DNA from: Phycicoccus sp. CSK15P-2
GTDB lineage: Bacteria > Actinomycetota > Actinomycetes > Actinomycetales > Dermatophilaceae
Direction: 5' to 3'
Length of the DNA: 64,000 bases
NCBI RefSeq assembly: GCF_016888005.1
Contig: NZ_JAFDVE010000017.1
Coordinates: 1-64,000, forward strand
Positions 27,490 to 36,189 of the stretch are shown in pieces (the first letter of the stretch is position 1; each line of letters begins with the position of its first letter). The notes under the pieces are model-generated. The model did no database searches. It was not told where the DNA came from and saw nothing but the letters and a program-made list of their open reading frames with translations. A program made the translations under genes and the position numbers.

Positions 27490-28925
27490 CCACCACGCCG
27501 CAAGAGACCACCGCGACCGGCAGCGAGCGCCGCACGGGCAGCGGGGCCACGTACTCCGACGCCGCGCGCGACCACCTGTGGATGCACTTCACCCGCCACT
27601 CGGTGTTCGAGGACCGCGAGCACGGCGGGCTCGGCCAGCGCGTGCCCGTCATCACCCGTGGCGAGGGCTGGCGGATCTGGGACGACCGCGGCCGCGAGTA
27701 CATGGACGCCCTCGCCGGGCTGTTCGTCAACAACGTCGGGCACGGCCGCACCGAGATCGGCGAGGCGATGGCGAAGCAGGCGGGCGAGCTCGCGTTCTTC
27801 CCGCTGTGGTCCTACGCGCACCCGCGCGCCATCGAGCTCGCCGAGCGGCTCGCCGCGAACGCGCCGGGCGACCTGAACAGGGTGTTTTTCACGACCGGCG
27901 GCGGTGAGGCCGTCGAGACCGCGTGGAAGCTCGCGAAGCAGTACTTCAAGCTCACGGGCAAGCCGCGCAAGCACAAGGTGATCTCCCGGTCGGTCGCCTA
28001 CCACGGCACCCCGCAGGGCGCGCTGTCGATCACCGGCATCCCGGCCGCCAAGGCCGACTTCGAGCCGCTCGTGCCGGGCGCGCACAAGGTCCCGAACACC
28101 AACCTCTACCGCGCCCCGGAGCACCTGCGCGACGACGAGAAGGCCTTCGGCCGGTGGGCCGCCGACCGGATCGCCGAGGCCATCGAGTTCGAGGGCCCCG
28201 ACACCGTCGCGGCGGTGTTCCTCGAGCCTGTGCAGAACTCCGGCGGCTGCTTCCCCCCGCCCCCCGGCTACTTCGAGCGGGTCCGCGAGATCTGCGACGC
28301 GTACGACGTCCTCCTCGTCTCCGACGAGACGATCTGCGCCTTCGGGCGGATCGGGTCGATGTTCGCCTGCGACGACTTCGGCTACGTGCCCGACATCATC
28401 ACGACCGCCAAGGGCATCACCTCCGGGTACGCGCCACTCGGTCTCATGGTCGCGAGCGAGCGGCTCTTCGAGCCGTTCCGCACGGGCACGACGACCTTCC
28501 CGCACGGGTACACGTGGGGAGGCCACCCGGTCTCCTGCGCGGCGGCGATGGCCAACCTCGACATCTTCGACCGCGAGGGCCTGAACGACCACGTCAAGGA
28601 GAACGCGCCGCACTTCCGCACCGCGCTCGAGCGGCTGCTCGACCTGCCGCTCGTCGGAGACGTCCGGGGCGCCGGGTACTTCTACGGGATCGAGCTCGTC
28701 AAGGACAAGGAGACGCGGCAGACCTTCGACGACGCCGAGAGCGAGCGGCTGCTGCGCGGCTTCCTCTCCGGCGCGCTCTTCGAGGCCGGCCTCTACTGCC
28801 GGGCCGACGACCGTGGCGACCCCGTCGTCCAGCTGGCACCCCCGCTGACGATGGGCCCCGCGGAGTTCGACGAGATCGAGCGCCGGCTGCGCGACGTGCT
28901 GACCGAGGCCGAGAACCACCTCTGA
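27486..28925 (+). CDS. spuC: Putrescine aminotransferase (SpuC-like, class III)
   Basis: A 479-residue PLP enzyme of aminotransferase class III. The PLP lysine is K309 in IITTAKGITSGYAPLGL, D280 lies in VSDETICAFGRIG, and the phosphate site is FFTTGGGEAVETAWK. Closest in pattern to putrescine/diamine-pyruvate transaminases (SpuC) and beta-alanine-pyruvate transaminases. With patD and pot genes adjacent, putrescine to 4-aminobutanal is the best call. It could also act on GABA, as no separate gabT is in the window. ATGA overlap with lrp. Confidence 0.82.
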   Translation: MTTTPQETTATGSERRTGSGATYSDAARDHLWMHFTRHSVFEDREHGGLGQRVPVITRGEGWRIWDDRGREYMDALAGLFVNNVGHGRTEIGEAMAKQAGELAFFPLWSYAHPRAIELAERLAANAPGDLNRVFFTTGGGEAVETAWKLAKQYFKLTGKPRKHKVISRSVAYHGTPQGALSITGIPAAKADFEPLVPGAHKVPNTNLYRAPEHLRDDEKAFGRWAADRIAEAIEFEGPDTVAAVFLEPVQNSGGCFPPPPGYFERVREICDAYDVLLVSDETICAFGRIGSMFACDDFGYVPDIITTAKGITSGYAPLGLMVASERLFEPFRTGTTTFPHGYTWGGHPVSCAAAMANLDIFDREGLNDHVKENAPHFRTALERLLDLPLVGDVRGAGYFYGIELVKDKETRQTFDDAESERLLRGFLSGALFEAGLYCRADDRGDPVVQLAPPLTMGPAEFDEIERRLRDVLTEAENHL

Positions 28926-28956
28926 CCCGGCCGGCGGACGGTGCGCCCGCGGACGG

Positions 28957-28962
28957 TACGTT
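28957..28962 (+). promoter_or_regulatory. -10-like element, probable leaderless start
   Basis: TACGTT lies six bases before the LOG-family ATG (28969), matching the higB -10 sequence. No clear -35. Confidence 0.35.
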
Positions 28963-28968
28963 CGCGAC

Positions 28969-30066
28969 ATGCGGGAGATCGAGACCCTGGCCGCCCTCGA
29001 CGCGGCGCTCGACGCCGGGACGCCGCTGCGCGGGCTGCGGCTGCAGGACCTCGACCTCACCGGCCGCGCGGCACGGCTGCTCGGGCGGGACGACGTCGAG
29101 GGCCTCGTCGTCCTCGGCGGCCGGCTGCCGGACGACCTCGACGCCCACCTGCGCTCGCACGGAGCGCTCGTCTTCCCCACCGACCCGCGGGCGCCGGTCG
29201 ACCCCTACCGGGCGCGGCTCTACACGCCGGACGAGCTCTACGACGGTCTCCGTGAGGTCGGCTACGCCGCGACCCCCGACGCCCGGGCCCACGCGTGGTC
29301 CCGCGACGCCGCCCTGGCCCACGACGCGTTCGCGACGCTGCTGCGCGCCATCCACGACGACTCGATGAGCGACGCCCTGACGGACGTCCTCGGGACGACC
29401 CCGGTCGTCGGGGTCATGGGCGGGCACTCGCTCCGGCGCGACGAGGAGGGCTTCGCCCGGGCAGCCGCCCTCGGGCACGCACTGGCAGGGGCGGGCCTCG
29501 TCGTCGCCACCGGCGGCGGACCGGGTGCGATGGAGGCGGCGAACCTCGGCGCCCTCGCCCGGTCCGCGGACGCTCTCGCCGACGGGGTCGAGGCCCTCCG
29601 AGCCGTGCCGTCGTTCGAACCGGACGTCCGCGAGTGGGCCGCGCTCGCCCTCGACGTCCGCCACGGGCTGCTCGACGGCGCCCCGGACGGCTCGGGGGTG
29701 CGCAGCATCGGCATCCCCACGTGGCACTACGGCCACGAGCCGCCGAACGTGTTCTGCGACGGGGTCGCCAAGTACTTCTCCAACGCCATCCGCGAGGACG
29801 GCCTGCTCGCCCGGAGCACCGCAGGGGTCGTCGTGCTCGAGGGGGCGGCCGGCACGGTGCAGGAGATCTTCCAGGCCGCGACCGCCCTCTACTACGGCGA
29901 CCACGAGCGCCCGCTCCCCCGGCTCGTCCTCGTCGGCCACCGGCACTGGTCGCAGGACGTTCCGGTGTGGCCGGCGCTGCACGCGCTCGGGTCGGGCCGG
30001 GCCATGGCCGAGCACGTCCATCTCGTCGACGACCTCGCCGAGGCGGTCGACGTCCTGTCCACCTGA
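28969..30066 (+). CDS. LOG-family Rossmann-fold nucleotide-binding protein
   Basis: A 365-residue protein. An N-terminal extension (about residues 1-140) precedes a LOG/TIGR00725-like Rossmann fold: TPVVGVMGGHSLRRDEEGF, VVATGGGPGAMEAANLGALA and the later LEGAAGTVQEIFQAAT. The last replaces the usual PGGxGTxxE; the glycine-threonine-glutamate core is kept. LOG enzymes hydrolyse nucleoside 5'-monophosphates (cytokinin activation in plants, PpnN in E. coli). The catalytic Arg-Glu set is only partly recognisable. Convergent with the copper monooxygenase gene. Confidence 0.75.
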   Translation: MREIETLAALDAALDAGTPLRGLRLQDLDLTGRAARLLGRDDVEGLVVLGGRLPDDLDAHLRSHGALVFPTDPRAPVDPYRARLYTPDELYDGLREVGYAATPDARAHAWSRDAALAHDAFATLLRAIHDDSMSDALTDVLGTTPVVGVMGGHSLRRDEEGFARAAALGHALAGAGLVVATGGGPGAMEAANLGALARSADALADGVEALRAVPSFEPDVREWAALALDVRHGLLDGAPDGSGVRSIGIPTWHYGHEPPNVFCDGVAKYFSNAIREDGLLARSTAGVVVLEGAAGTVQEIFQAATALYYGDHERPLPRLVLVGHRHWSQDVPVWPALHALGSGRAMAEHVHLVDDLAEAVDVLST

Positions 30067-30090
30067 CGCGGGGCCCCGCCCGTTCCGTCC

Positions 30091-30200
30091 GTCCGCGGGC
30101 GGGACACATGTCCGCGGGCGGGACACATCGGAGCCCGACCGGCCGGGGCACTCGTGCTCGTCCCGACGACGGGTGGGTGGTCGGTGTATCCGGCCCGTCG
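30091..30200. repeat. REP-like palindromic repeats at LOG/monooxygenase junction
   Basis: A 19-base unit, GTCCGCGGGCGGGACACAT, occurs twice in tandem at 30091-30109 and 30110-30128. A facing copy, TGTATCCGGCCCGTCGCG, starts at 30185. The units fit the consensus CGGGCSGGAYACA also seen at 46371 and 58254/58323. The element fills the gap between two convergent genes and may act as a bidirectional terminator. Confidence 0.55.
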
Positions 30201-30219
30201 CGAGTGGCGTGTCCTCGGG

Positions 30220-31401
30220 TCAGTCGCGGGTGAGCAGGACGATGCCCAGGCACATCTCGTCGGTCGTCCCGTCACCCCACACGACGTACCGGTCGGGCCG
30301 GCCGTCGAAGGCCGGGAGGCGGTCGCGCAGCGACTGGTCGTGCCGGCAGGTGACGGTGAGCTCGTCCCCCGGCTCGACCCGGACGGGCTCGTCGAGCGGG
30401 ATGCTGCCCTGGTCGTCGAAGTCCCAGCTCGCGACCTCGAGCAGCCGCTGGGCCTGCGGCGTGCCCTTGGCGAGGTCCACGGTGATCTCGCGGCCGAGCA
30501 GGTGCATGTGCCCTGCGACCGCCCGGACCGTGCCGCCGCGGCGGACCGTGCGGGTACAGCTCTGCACCGGACCGGGGTCGACGGGGCCGCAGAGCGCGTG
30601 CAGGAGGTCGGCGGTGGCGACCTCCTCACCGAACCGCTCCTTGACGTCCGCGACGGCGACCCCGCGGGCGCACGGGCCGGCGGAACGACCGCTCCGGCAG
30701 GGCAGCTCGACGGGCGCCGGCAGCAGCATCGTCGCGAGCGGGGTGCGGTCCCCGTCCGCCGCGTCGGAGACCCGCAGCCGCACGGTGCTGCGGTCCGATC
30801 CGGTGCCGCCGAGCAGGTTGTAGTGCATCTGCACGACGAGCCGGGACCCGGCCTCGAGCGGGATGCCGATGTCCTCCGCCATGACCCGCTCCCCGCCGCC
30901 GGGCGCCCAGGCGCCGACCCAGTCGGCGTTGTCGAGGTCGGTCCCGGCCGAGCGGACACCGCTGCCGCCGAAGCACGACCACCCGGGGCCGGGGGCGTCG
31001 GCGTCCAGCCGCTGGGCCACCTCGACGTCCCGGGGCAGCACCGACGAGACGATGACGTGGTGGACGAGGTCGGCGTTGTCCGGCCGGATGTCGACACCGC
31101 TCACGAGCTCGTCGACGTCGAAGCCCGGGTCGACGAGGAAGCACCGGTAGTCGTCGGTGCCCGCCCCGGAGGGTGCCGAGGGCGTGTACTCGACGGGCAG
31201 CCGGAGCTCGACGAAGCGCTCCCCCGGGCGCAGCGGGACGTCGGTGGCCGTCGGCTCCGGTGAGACCGCCGCCGGGTCGACGTGACCCGAGTGCGGCTCC
31301 GCGGCACGGTCCCGCAGGTTCTCCGGCAGGTCCTCGGCCGACGAGCAGCCCGCCGCGAGGAGGAGCACCGTCGCAGCGGCCCCGAGCACCCGGCGTCGCA
31401 C
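30220..31401 (-). CDS. Secreted copper type II ascorbate-dependent monooxygenase-like lipoprotein (PHM fold)
   Basis: A 393-residue lipoprotein (signal peptide, lipobox LAAGC with C19). All six copper ligands of peptidylglycine alpha-hydroxylating monooxygenase can be matched in order: H114 and H115 in DLVHHVIVSS and H193 in VQMHYN (first copper), then H298 and H300 in AGHMHLLGREI and M383 in TTDEMCLGIV (second copper). The DEMC motif is the PHM methionine motif. Cysteines at 87, 143, 235, 244, 271, 282, 352 and 384 could form disulphides outside the cell. The enzyme family hydroxylates C-H bonds using copper, oxygen and ascorbate. Natural substrate in bacteria is unknown. No companion gene lies beside it. 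Confidence 0.8.
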   Translation of the reverse strand: MRRRVLGAAATVLLLAAGCSSAEDLPENLRDRAAEPHSGHVDPAAVSPEPTATDVPLRPGERFVELRLPVEYTPSAPSGAGTDDYRCFLVDPGFDVDELVSGVDIRPDNADLVHHVIVSSVLPRDVEVAQRLDADAPGPGWSCFGGSGVRSAGTDLDNADWVGAWAPGGGERVMAEDIGIPLEAGSRLVVQMHYNLLGGTGSDRSTVRLRVSDAADGDRTPLATMLLPAPVELPCRSGRSAGPCARGVAVADVKERFGEEVATADLLHALCGPVDPGPVQSCTRTVRRGGTVRAVAGHMHLLGREITVDLAKGTPQAQRLLEVASWDFDDQGSIPLDEPVRVEPGDELTVTCRHDQSLRDRLPAFDGRPDRYVVWGDGTTDEMCLGIVLLTRD

Positions 31402-31449
31402 CCTACGAGGGTAACCACCGCATGCGGTTCGGGCGCGCCGTTCGCCAGG

Positions 31450-32640
31450 TCAGGCCGTGGACGCGGCCAGCTGGCCGCAGGCGCCGTCGATGTCCGACCC
31501 GCGGGTGTCGCGCACCGTCGTCGGGATGCCGTGGGCACGCAGCCGCTCGACGAACTGCTGCTCGACGCCCGGCCGGGACGCGGTCCACCTCGACCCGGGG
31601 GTGGGGTTGAGGGGGATGGGGTTGACGTGAACCCACCCCTTGCCCCGCGCGGCGAGCTTCTCGCCGAGGAGGTCGGCCCGCCAGGCCTGGTCGTTGACGT
31701 CCCGGATCAGGGCGTACTCGATGCTCACCCGGCGACCGGTGGCCTCGTAGTAGCGGCGGGCGGAGTCGATCGCCTCGTCGACCTTCCACCGGGTGTTCAC
31801 CGGCACCAGCTCGTCCCGCAGCTCGTCGTCCGGCGCGTGCAGCGAGAGGGCGAGCGTCACCGGGATGCCCTCGGCCGCCAGCCGGTCGATACCGGGCACG
31901 AGGCCGACGCTCGACATCGTGACGCCGCGCGCCGAGATGCCGAGGCCGGACGGCGGTGGCTCGGTGAGCCGGCGGATGGCACCGATCGCCGCCTTGTAGT
32001 TGGCGAGCGCCTCCCCCATGCCCATGAACACCACGTTGCTCACCCGGGTCGGACCGCCGTTCCCGTCGCCCTCCGCCTCGTCGCCGAGCGCCACTCCGCG
32101 GCCCGCCGGAGCCTGGGGCAGGCCGCCGTGTCGCAACATCCGGGCGGCCGCGACGACCTGCTCGACGATCTCCGCCGCGGACATGTTGCGGGTCAGGCCC
32201 TCCTGCCCCGTCGCGCAGAACGGGCAGTTCATCCCGCAGCCGGCCTGGCTCGAGATGCACACCGTGACCCGGTTCGGGTAGCGCATGAGGACGGACTCGA
32301 CGAGCGCGCCGTCGAAGAGCCGCCACACCTGCTTGACCGTGGCGCCGCCGTCCGCCGTGAGGTGCCGGACCGGGGTCAGCAGGGGCGGCAGCAGGTCGCG
32401 GACGAGGTCGTCCCGCACCGCTGCCGGGAGGTCGGTCATGCCCTCCGGCGTGTCGACGAGCCGGTCGAAGTAGTGCGTCGAGAGCTGGTTGGCGCGGAAC
32501 GCCGGGTGCCCGAGCGCGGTGACGGCCTCGCGGCGTCCGGCGACGTCGAGGTCGGCCAGGTGTCGTGGCGGTTTGCCCCGGCGTGGCGCCGTGAGGGTCA
32601 GCTCGCCGGGGGCAGGGCGGGGGGCGGGCGGCTCGGTCAT
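31450..32640 (-). CDS. rlmN: 23S rRNA (adenine2503-C2)-methyltransferase
   Basis: A 396-residue radical-SAM enzyme that methylates A2503 of 23S rRNA (and A37 of some tRNAs). The SAM cluster motif is [19 protein letters not shown] (CxxxCxxC after Q-A-G). The methyl-carrying cysteine region [19 protein letters not shown] is at the C-terminus, and [15 protein letters not shown]-like sequence follows the cluster. Length is typical. Ends 48 bases from the monooxygenase start, same strand. Confidence 0.95.
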   Translation of the reverse strand: MTEPPAPRPAPGELTLTAPRRGKPPRHLADLDVAGRREAVTALGHPAFRANQLSTHYFDRLVDTPEGMTDLPAAVRDDLVRDLLPPLLTPVRHLTADGGATVKQVWRLFDGALVESVLMRYPNRVTVCISSQAGCGMNCPFCATGQEGLTRNMSAAEIVEQVVAAARMLRHGGLPQAPAGRGVALGDEAEGDGNGGPTRVSNVVFMGMGEALANYKAAIGAIRRLTEPPPSGLGISARGVTMSSVGLVPGIDRLAAEGIPVTLALSLHAPDDELRDELVPVNTRWKVDEAIDSARRYYEATGRRVSIEYALIRDVNDQAWRADLLGEKLAARGKGWVHVNPIPLNPTPGSRWTASRPGVEQQFVERLRAHGIPTTVRDTRGSDIDGACGQLAASTA

Positions 32641-32742
32641 CGGGCCTCATTGTCGCAGGTTCGCCGTCACCGGTGCCGCGACCGTTCCCCGCGGGAACGC
32701 ACCGAAAGGAGGACGGCACCTGGCCGTTCGGCCGATCCTCCG

Positions 32743-32777
32743 GAACTTCTGCGAAGTTCGCCCCGAGGACCTACTCT
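32743..32777 (+). promoter_or_regulatory. Inverted repeat and -10 upstream of gene at 32829
   Basis: GAACTTC-TGC-GAAGTTC (32743-32759) is a perfect 7-base inverted repeat. A -10-like TACTCT follows at 32772-32777, so the palindrome covers the -35 position. Candidate operator for an unknown regulator. Ribosome-binding site GGAAGGA at 32815-32821. Confidence 0.45.
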
Positions 32778-32828
32778 GGTCGAAGTCTCGTTCGGCAGGG
32801 GAACGGGAATTGCAGGGAAGGAACGGCC

Positions 32829-33665
32829 ATGGGCCTGTTCGACCGTCTTCGTGTCCACTCCGAACGACCCGCGGGTGCTCCGGTCTCCACGACCTTGGCT
32901 CCGCCTCCACCGCTCATGGCGGTTCCCGACGTCGACGACGAGGCGGGGGTGCTCCACGGCGACGTCCGGGCCCACCTCGAGCGACTGACGGAGGCCGCCG
33001 AGACCGACATCGACCGCCTCGACCACTCCGCCTTCGAGGCCGCGCTCACCTCGCGGCTCGTGGGCGCCGAGCGCATCCAGTCCACCGGGCTCGGGTTCAG
33101 CTACGCGTCACCGTTCGCCACGCATCTTCACGAGGTGCTCACCCTCGACCTGCCGACGGCGGTCGTGACCCTCCCGGACGACCGCGTGCAGGAGAGCGGC
33201 ATGCGCCTCCCCAAGCTCATGGACCGGGCAAGGCGCAACCTGTGCACGCTGATGCACAGCGTGCCGGCCGAGGTCATGCGGGTCGGGGACGGCTCGCGGT
33301 CGGTCACCGCGGTGATGAGCGACTCGCCGTACACGGCGTCCTTCGCGCGCTTCCTGGCCGACGCGGTCGAGCTGTGGACGCCCGGCGCCGACCAGGGCGG
33401 CGGCATCGTCTTCGCCCTCCCCCACCGGCACGCCGTGGTCTTCCAGGTGTGCGCGACCCCGCAGCAGACCCGCGACGCCCTCGACCTCGTGCCGCTCCAG
33501 GCCGAGGCGATGCAGGCCGACGGCCTCACACCGGTGTCGCCGCACGTCTACCACTGGCTCGACCGGCGGATCACCTGCCTGACGACCGAGAACACGGACG
33601 GCTCCCTCCGCCTGGGCACGACGCCCGAGCTCGACTCCCTGATGGGTCTGCGCCGCGCCGTCTGA
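32829..33665 (+). CDS. Conserved hypothetical protein
   Basis: A 278-residue soluble protein with no signal peptide. It begins MGLFDRLRVHSERPAG, has a Pro-rich linker (TTLAPPPPLMAVPD), a charged helix HLERLTEAAETDIDRLDHSAFE, then an alpha/beta region with VVTLPDDRVQESGMRLPKLMD and GGGIVFALPHRHAVVFQV. I cannot name a family. Good codon bias and a strong ribosome-binding site (GGAAGGA) argue that it is real. It is single-gene, between divergent rlmN and convergent cdsA, with its own palindrome-covered promoter. Confidence 0.8.
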   Translation: MGLFDRLRVHSERPAGAPVSTTLAPPPPLMAVPDVDDEAGVLHGDVRAHLERLTEAAETDIDRLDHSAFEAALTSRLVGAERIQSTGLGFSYASPFATHLHEVLTLDLPTAVVTLPDDRVQESGMRLPKLMDRARRNLCTLMHSVPAEVMRVGDGSRSVTAVMSDSPYTASFARFLADAVELWTPGADQGGGIVFALPHRHAVVFQVCATPQQTRDALDLVPLQAEAMQADGLTPVSPHVYHWLDRRITCLTTENTDGSLRLGTTPELDSLMGLRRAV

Positions 33666-33677
33666 CGACGACCGGTC

Positions 33678-33703
33678 CCGGGCCCGCCGTCAGGCGGGCC
33701 CGG
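33678..33703. terminator. Bidirectional terminator between 32829 gene and cdsA
   Basis: CCGGGCCCGCC, loop GTCA, GGCGGGCCCGG: a perfect 11-base-pair stem between two convergent genes, 12 bases past one stop and 25 from the other. No clear T run on either strand. Confidence 0.8.
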
Positions 33704-33728
33704 AACCCGACGGTTCGCCGGTCGCCCG

Positions 33729-34661
33729 TCAGCCGTTCGGGACGAACCAGCTGAGGATCGCCCACGCCACCGGCGCCACGACGACGAGGGAGTCCAGGCG
33801 GTCCATGGCGCCACCGTGGCCCGGGAGCAGCCTGCCCATGTCCTTGATGCCGAGGTCGCGCTTGATGCTCGACTCGATGAGGTCGCCGACCGTCGCCGCC
33901 CCCGCGGCCACCGCGCCGAGCGCGGCACCGGCCCACCACTGGCCGCCGAGGAGCATCGGGAGGGAGACCGCCCCGACCACGGCGCAGGTGAGGACCGAAC
34001 CGGCGAAGCCCTCCCAGGACTTCTTCGGGCTGAGCGAGGGCGCCATCGGGTGCTTGCCGAGCAGGACCCCCACGGCGTAGCCGCCGATGTCCGAGAACAC
34101 GGTGACGAGGACGAAGGCGACGATCCGCTGCCGCCCGTCCTCCTCGGCGAGCATCAACGACGCGAACCCCCCGAGGAAGGCCGGGTAGAAGGCGACGAGC
34201 GCCGACGCCGCCAGGTCACGGGCCGCCCCGGCCACGCCGTCCGCGACACGCCACACGAGCAGCCCGACGACGGTGAGCCCGAAGGTGACGACGAGCGCCT
34301 CGGTGCCGCGCAGGTACGCGGCGACGATCATCCCCACCGTGCCGAGCAGCAGCGGCAGGAGCGGGACCTGCATCCCCTGGGCCGCGACCGCGCGCCGCAC
34401 CTCCCAGGCGCCCACCGCGACGGCCGCGGCGAGGACGACGAGGAAGGCGCGGGCGTCGTAGGAGAGGCTGCCCACGACGAGCGCCCCGAGGAGCAGGCCG
34501 ACCCCGATCGCGGCGCGCAGGTCGCGGCCCGCGCTCGGCGTCCGACGGCGCCCCGCCCCGCCGCGGGTCGCCTCGGCCTCGTCCGGGGAGTCCTCGGACG
34601 AGGGCGAGGCGAGGTCGGCCGACGAGGGTGTCGGGGGCCTCAGGTGCGCGGGGTCGGTCAT
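33729..34661 (-). CDS. cdsA: Phosphatidate cytidylyltransferase
   Basis: Makes CDP-diacylglycerol from phosphatidate and CTP, feeding membrane phospholipid synthesis. 310 residues with about eight transmembrane helices. The family signature SSIKRDLGIKDMGRLLPGHGGAMDRLDS region (positions near the C-terminus; S, K-R, K-D, G-HGG, D-R conserved) is complete. A 50-residue hydrophilic N-terminal tail precedes the first helix. Conserved actinobacterial order pyrH-frr-cdsA; starts nine bases after frr. Confidence 0.95.
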   Translation of the reverse strand: MTDPAHLRPPTPSSADLASPSSEDSPDEAEATRGGAGRRRTPSAGRDLRAAIGVGLLLGALVVGSLSYDARAFLVVLAAAVAVGAWEVRRAVAAQGMQVPLLPLLLGTVGMIVAAYLRGTEALVVTFGLTVVGLLVWRVADGVAGAARDLAASALVAFYPAFLGGFASLMLAEEDGRQRIVAFVLVTVFSDIGGYAVGVLLGKHPMAPSLSPKKSWEGFAGSVLTCAVVGAVSLPMLLGGQWWAGAALGAVAAGAATVGDLIESSIKRDLGIKDMGRLLPGHGGAMDRLDSLVVVAPVAWAILSWFVPNG

Positions 34662-34670
34662 CGGCGGCGC

Positions 34671-35228
34671 TCAGACGTCGAGGAGCTCGGCTTCCTTGTG
34701 CTTGAGGAGGTCGTCGATCTGGTCGACGTGCCGCTTGGTCACGGACTCGAGCTCCTTCTCGGCGCGTGCCCCCTCGTCCTCGCCGACCTCGCCGTCCTTG
34801 ACGAGCTTCTCGAGTGCGGTCTTCGCCGTGCGGCGGATGTTGCGGACCGAGACACGGGCGTCCTCGGCCTCCGAGTGCGCCATCTTCACGTACTCGCGGC
34901 GGCGCTCCTCGGTGAGCTGGGGCATGGTGCAGCGGATGATGGTGCCGTCGTTGCTCGGGTTGACCCCGAGGTCGGCCTGCTGGATGGCCTTCTCGATCGC
35001 GTGCATCGAGGACTTGTCGAACGGGCTGATGATGATGGTGCGCGCCTCGGGCGTCTGGAACGAGGCCAGCTGCTGCAGCGGGGTCGGCGCCCCGTAGTAG
35101 TCGACGGTGATCTTCTGGAACATGCCGGGGTGCGCACGACCGGTGCGGATGCCGGCGAAGCCGTCCTTGGCGACCTCGACGGCCTTCTCCATCTTCTCCT
35201 CGGCCTCGAACAGGGTCTCGTCGATCAT
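34671..35228 (-). CDS. frr: Ribosome recycling factor
   Basis: Splits post-termination ribosomes with EF-G. 185 residues, exact family length. [20 protein letters not shown] opens the three-helix bundle; [23 protein letters not shown] and PPF-like [15 protein letters not shown] are conserved; the C-terminal helix has [23 protein letters not shown] 35228. Upstream pyrH is on the same strand with a hairpin between. Confidence 0.97.
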   Translation of the reverse strand: MIDETLFEAEEKMEKAVEVAKDGFAGIRTGRAHPGMFQKITVDYYGAPTPLQQLASFQTPEARTIIISPFDKSSMHAIEKAIQQADLGVNPSNDGTIIRCTMPQLTEERRREYVKMAHSEAEDARVSVRNIRRTAKTALEKLVKDGEVGEDEGARAEKELESVTKRHVDQIDDLLKHKEAELLDV

Positions 35229-35292
35229 CCGGGCGCTTCTCCTTCGGTCTGCGCCACGGTGATGCGGCGCTGCGGGGTCAAGTATGTCGAAC

Positions 35293-35312
35293 GCCCGGAC
35301 CGTCCCGGGCGC
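35293..35312 (-). terminator. Hairpin between pyrH and frr
   Basis: CGCCCGG and CCGGGCG (35293-35299, 35306-35312) form a 7-base-pair stem with a six-base loop, followed on the minus strand by TTCGACATACTT. A partial terminator that sets pyrH and frr levels apart is likely. Confidence 0.5.
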
Positions 35313-35320
35313 GGCCGCGC

Positions 35321-36082
35321 TCAGCCGGCGGAGACCAGCGTGCCGATGGGCTCGCCACGCAGCGCCCGCGTGACGTTGCCCTCCCCCTCCATGCCGAAGA
35401 CGACCATGGGCAGCTTGTTGTCCATGCACAGGCTGAACGCTGCGGCGTCGACCACCTTCAGGCCCAGGCGCAGGGCGTCCTCGAAGGTCACCTGGTCGAG
35501 CTTGCGGGCGTCGCTCGTCGTCCGGGGGTCGGCGTCGTAGACGCCGTCGACACCGTTCTTGCTCATCAGGACGGCGTCGCACTGGCACTCCAGGGCCCGC
35601 TGGGCGCTGACCGTGTCGGTGGAGAAGTACGGCATGCCGGCCCCCGCACCGAAGATGACGACCCGCTTCTTCTCGAGGTGACGGATGGCCCTGCGCGGGA
35701 TGTACGGCTCGGCCACCTGACCCATCGTGATGGCGGTCTGGACGCGGGTGTGCACGCCTTCCTTCTCGAGGAAGTCCTGGAGCGCCAGGCAGTTCATCAC
35801 CGTGCCGAGCATGCCGATGTAGTCGGCCCGGGCGCGCTCCATCCCCTTCTGCTGGAGCTCGGCCCCGCGGAAGAAGTTGCCCCCACCGACGACGATCGCG
35901 ACCTCGATGCCGTCCCGGACCGCCTCGGCGATCTGGCGGGCGACGCCGCGGACGACGTCGGGGTCGACCCCGACCCTGCCCCCGCCGAAGACCTCGCCGG
36001 ACAGCTTGAGGAGCACGCGGCGGGCGCGGGGGTTCGCCTGCTCCTCGACCCGAGGGGCGGTGGCGGTGGCAGTCGTGGTCAC
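35321..36082 (-). CDS. pyrH: Uridylate kinase
   Basis: Phosphorylates UMP to UDP with ATP; hexameric amino-acid-kinase-fold enzyme controlled by UTP and GTP. 253 residues: [41 protein letters not shown], and [18 protein letters not shown] are the conserved substrate-binding segments. The 20-residue N-terminal tail [20 protein letters not shown] is low-complexity; a later start is possible. Conserved pyrH-frr order. Confidence 0.96.
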   Translation of the reverse strand: MTTTATATAPRVEEQANPRARRVLLKLSGEVFGGGRVGVDPDVVRGVARQIAEAVRDGIEVAIVVGGGNFFRGAELQQKGMERARADYIGMLGTVMNCLALQDFLEKEGVHTRVQTAITMGQVAEPYIPRRAIRHLEKKRVVIFGAGAGMPYFSTDTVSAQRALECQCDAVLMSKNGVDGVYDADPRTTSDARKLDQVTFEDALRLGLKVVDAAAFSLCMDNKLPMVVFGMEGEGNVTRALRGEPIGTLVSAG

Positions 36083-36189
36083 AGGGCCTCCTCGAGGGCG
36101 GTGCGGCGGTCACCCGATCCTGTCACAGCCCGGACCTCGCGGCCCAACCGGGAAACGTCGCCGAAACCCGCGCCTGCCACGATGGCGCG

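Noticed and set aside
30091-30128. Possible CRISPR repeat
   Set aside because: Only two units, directly abutting, with no spacers and no cas genes.
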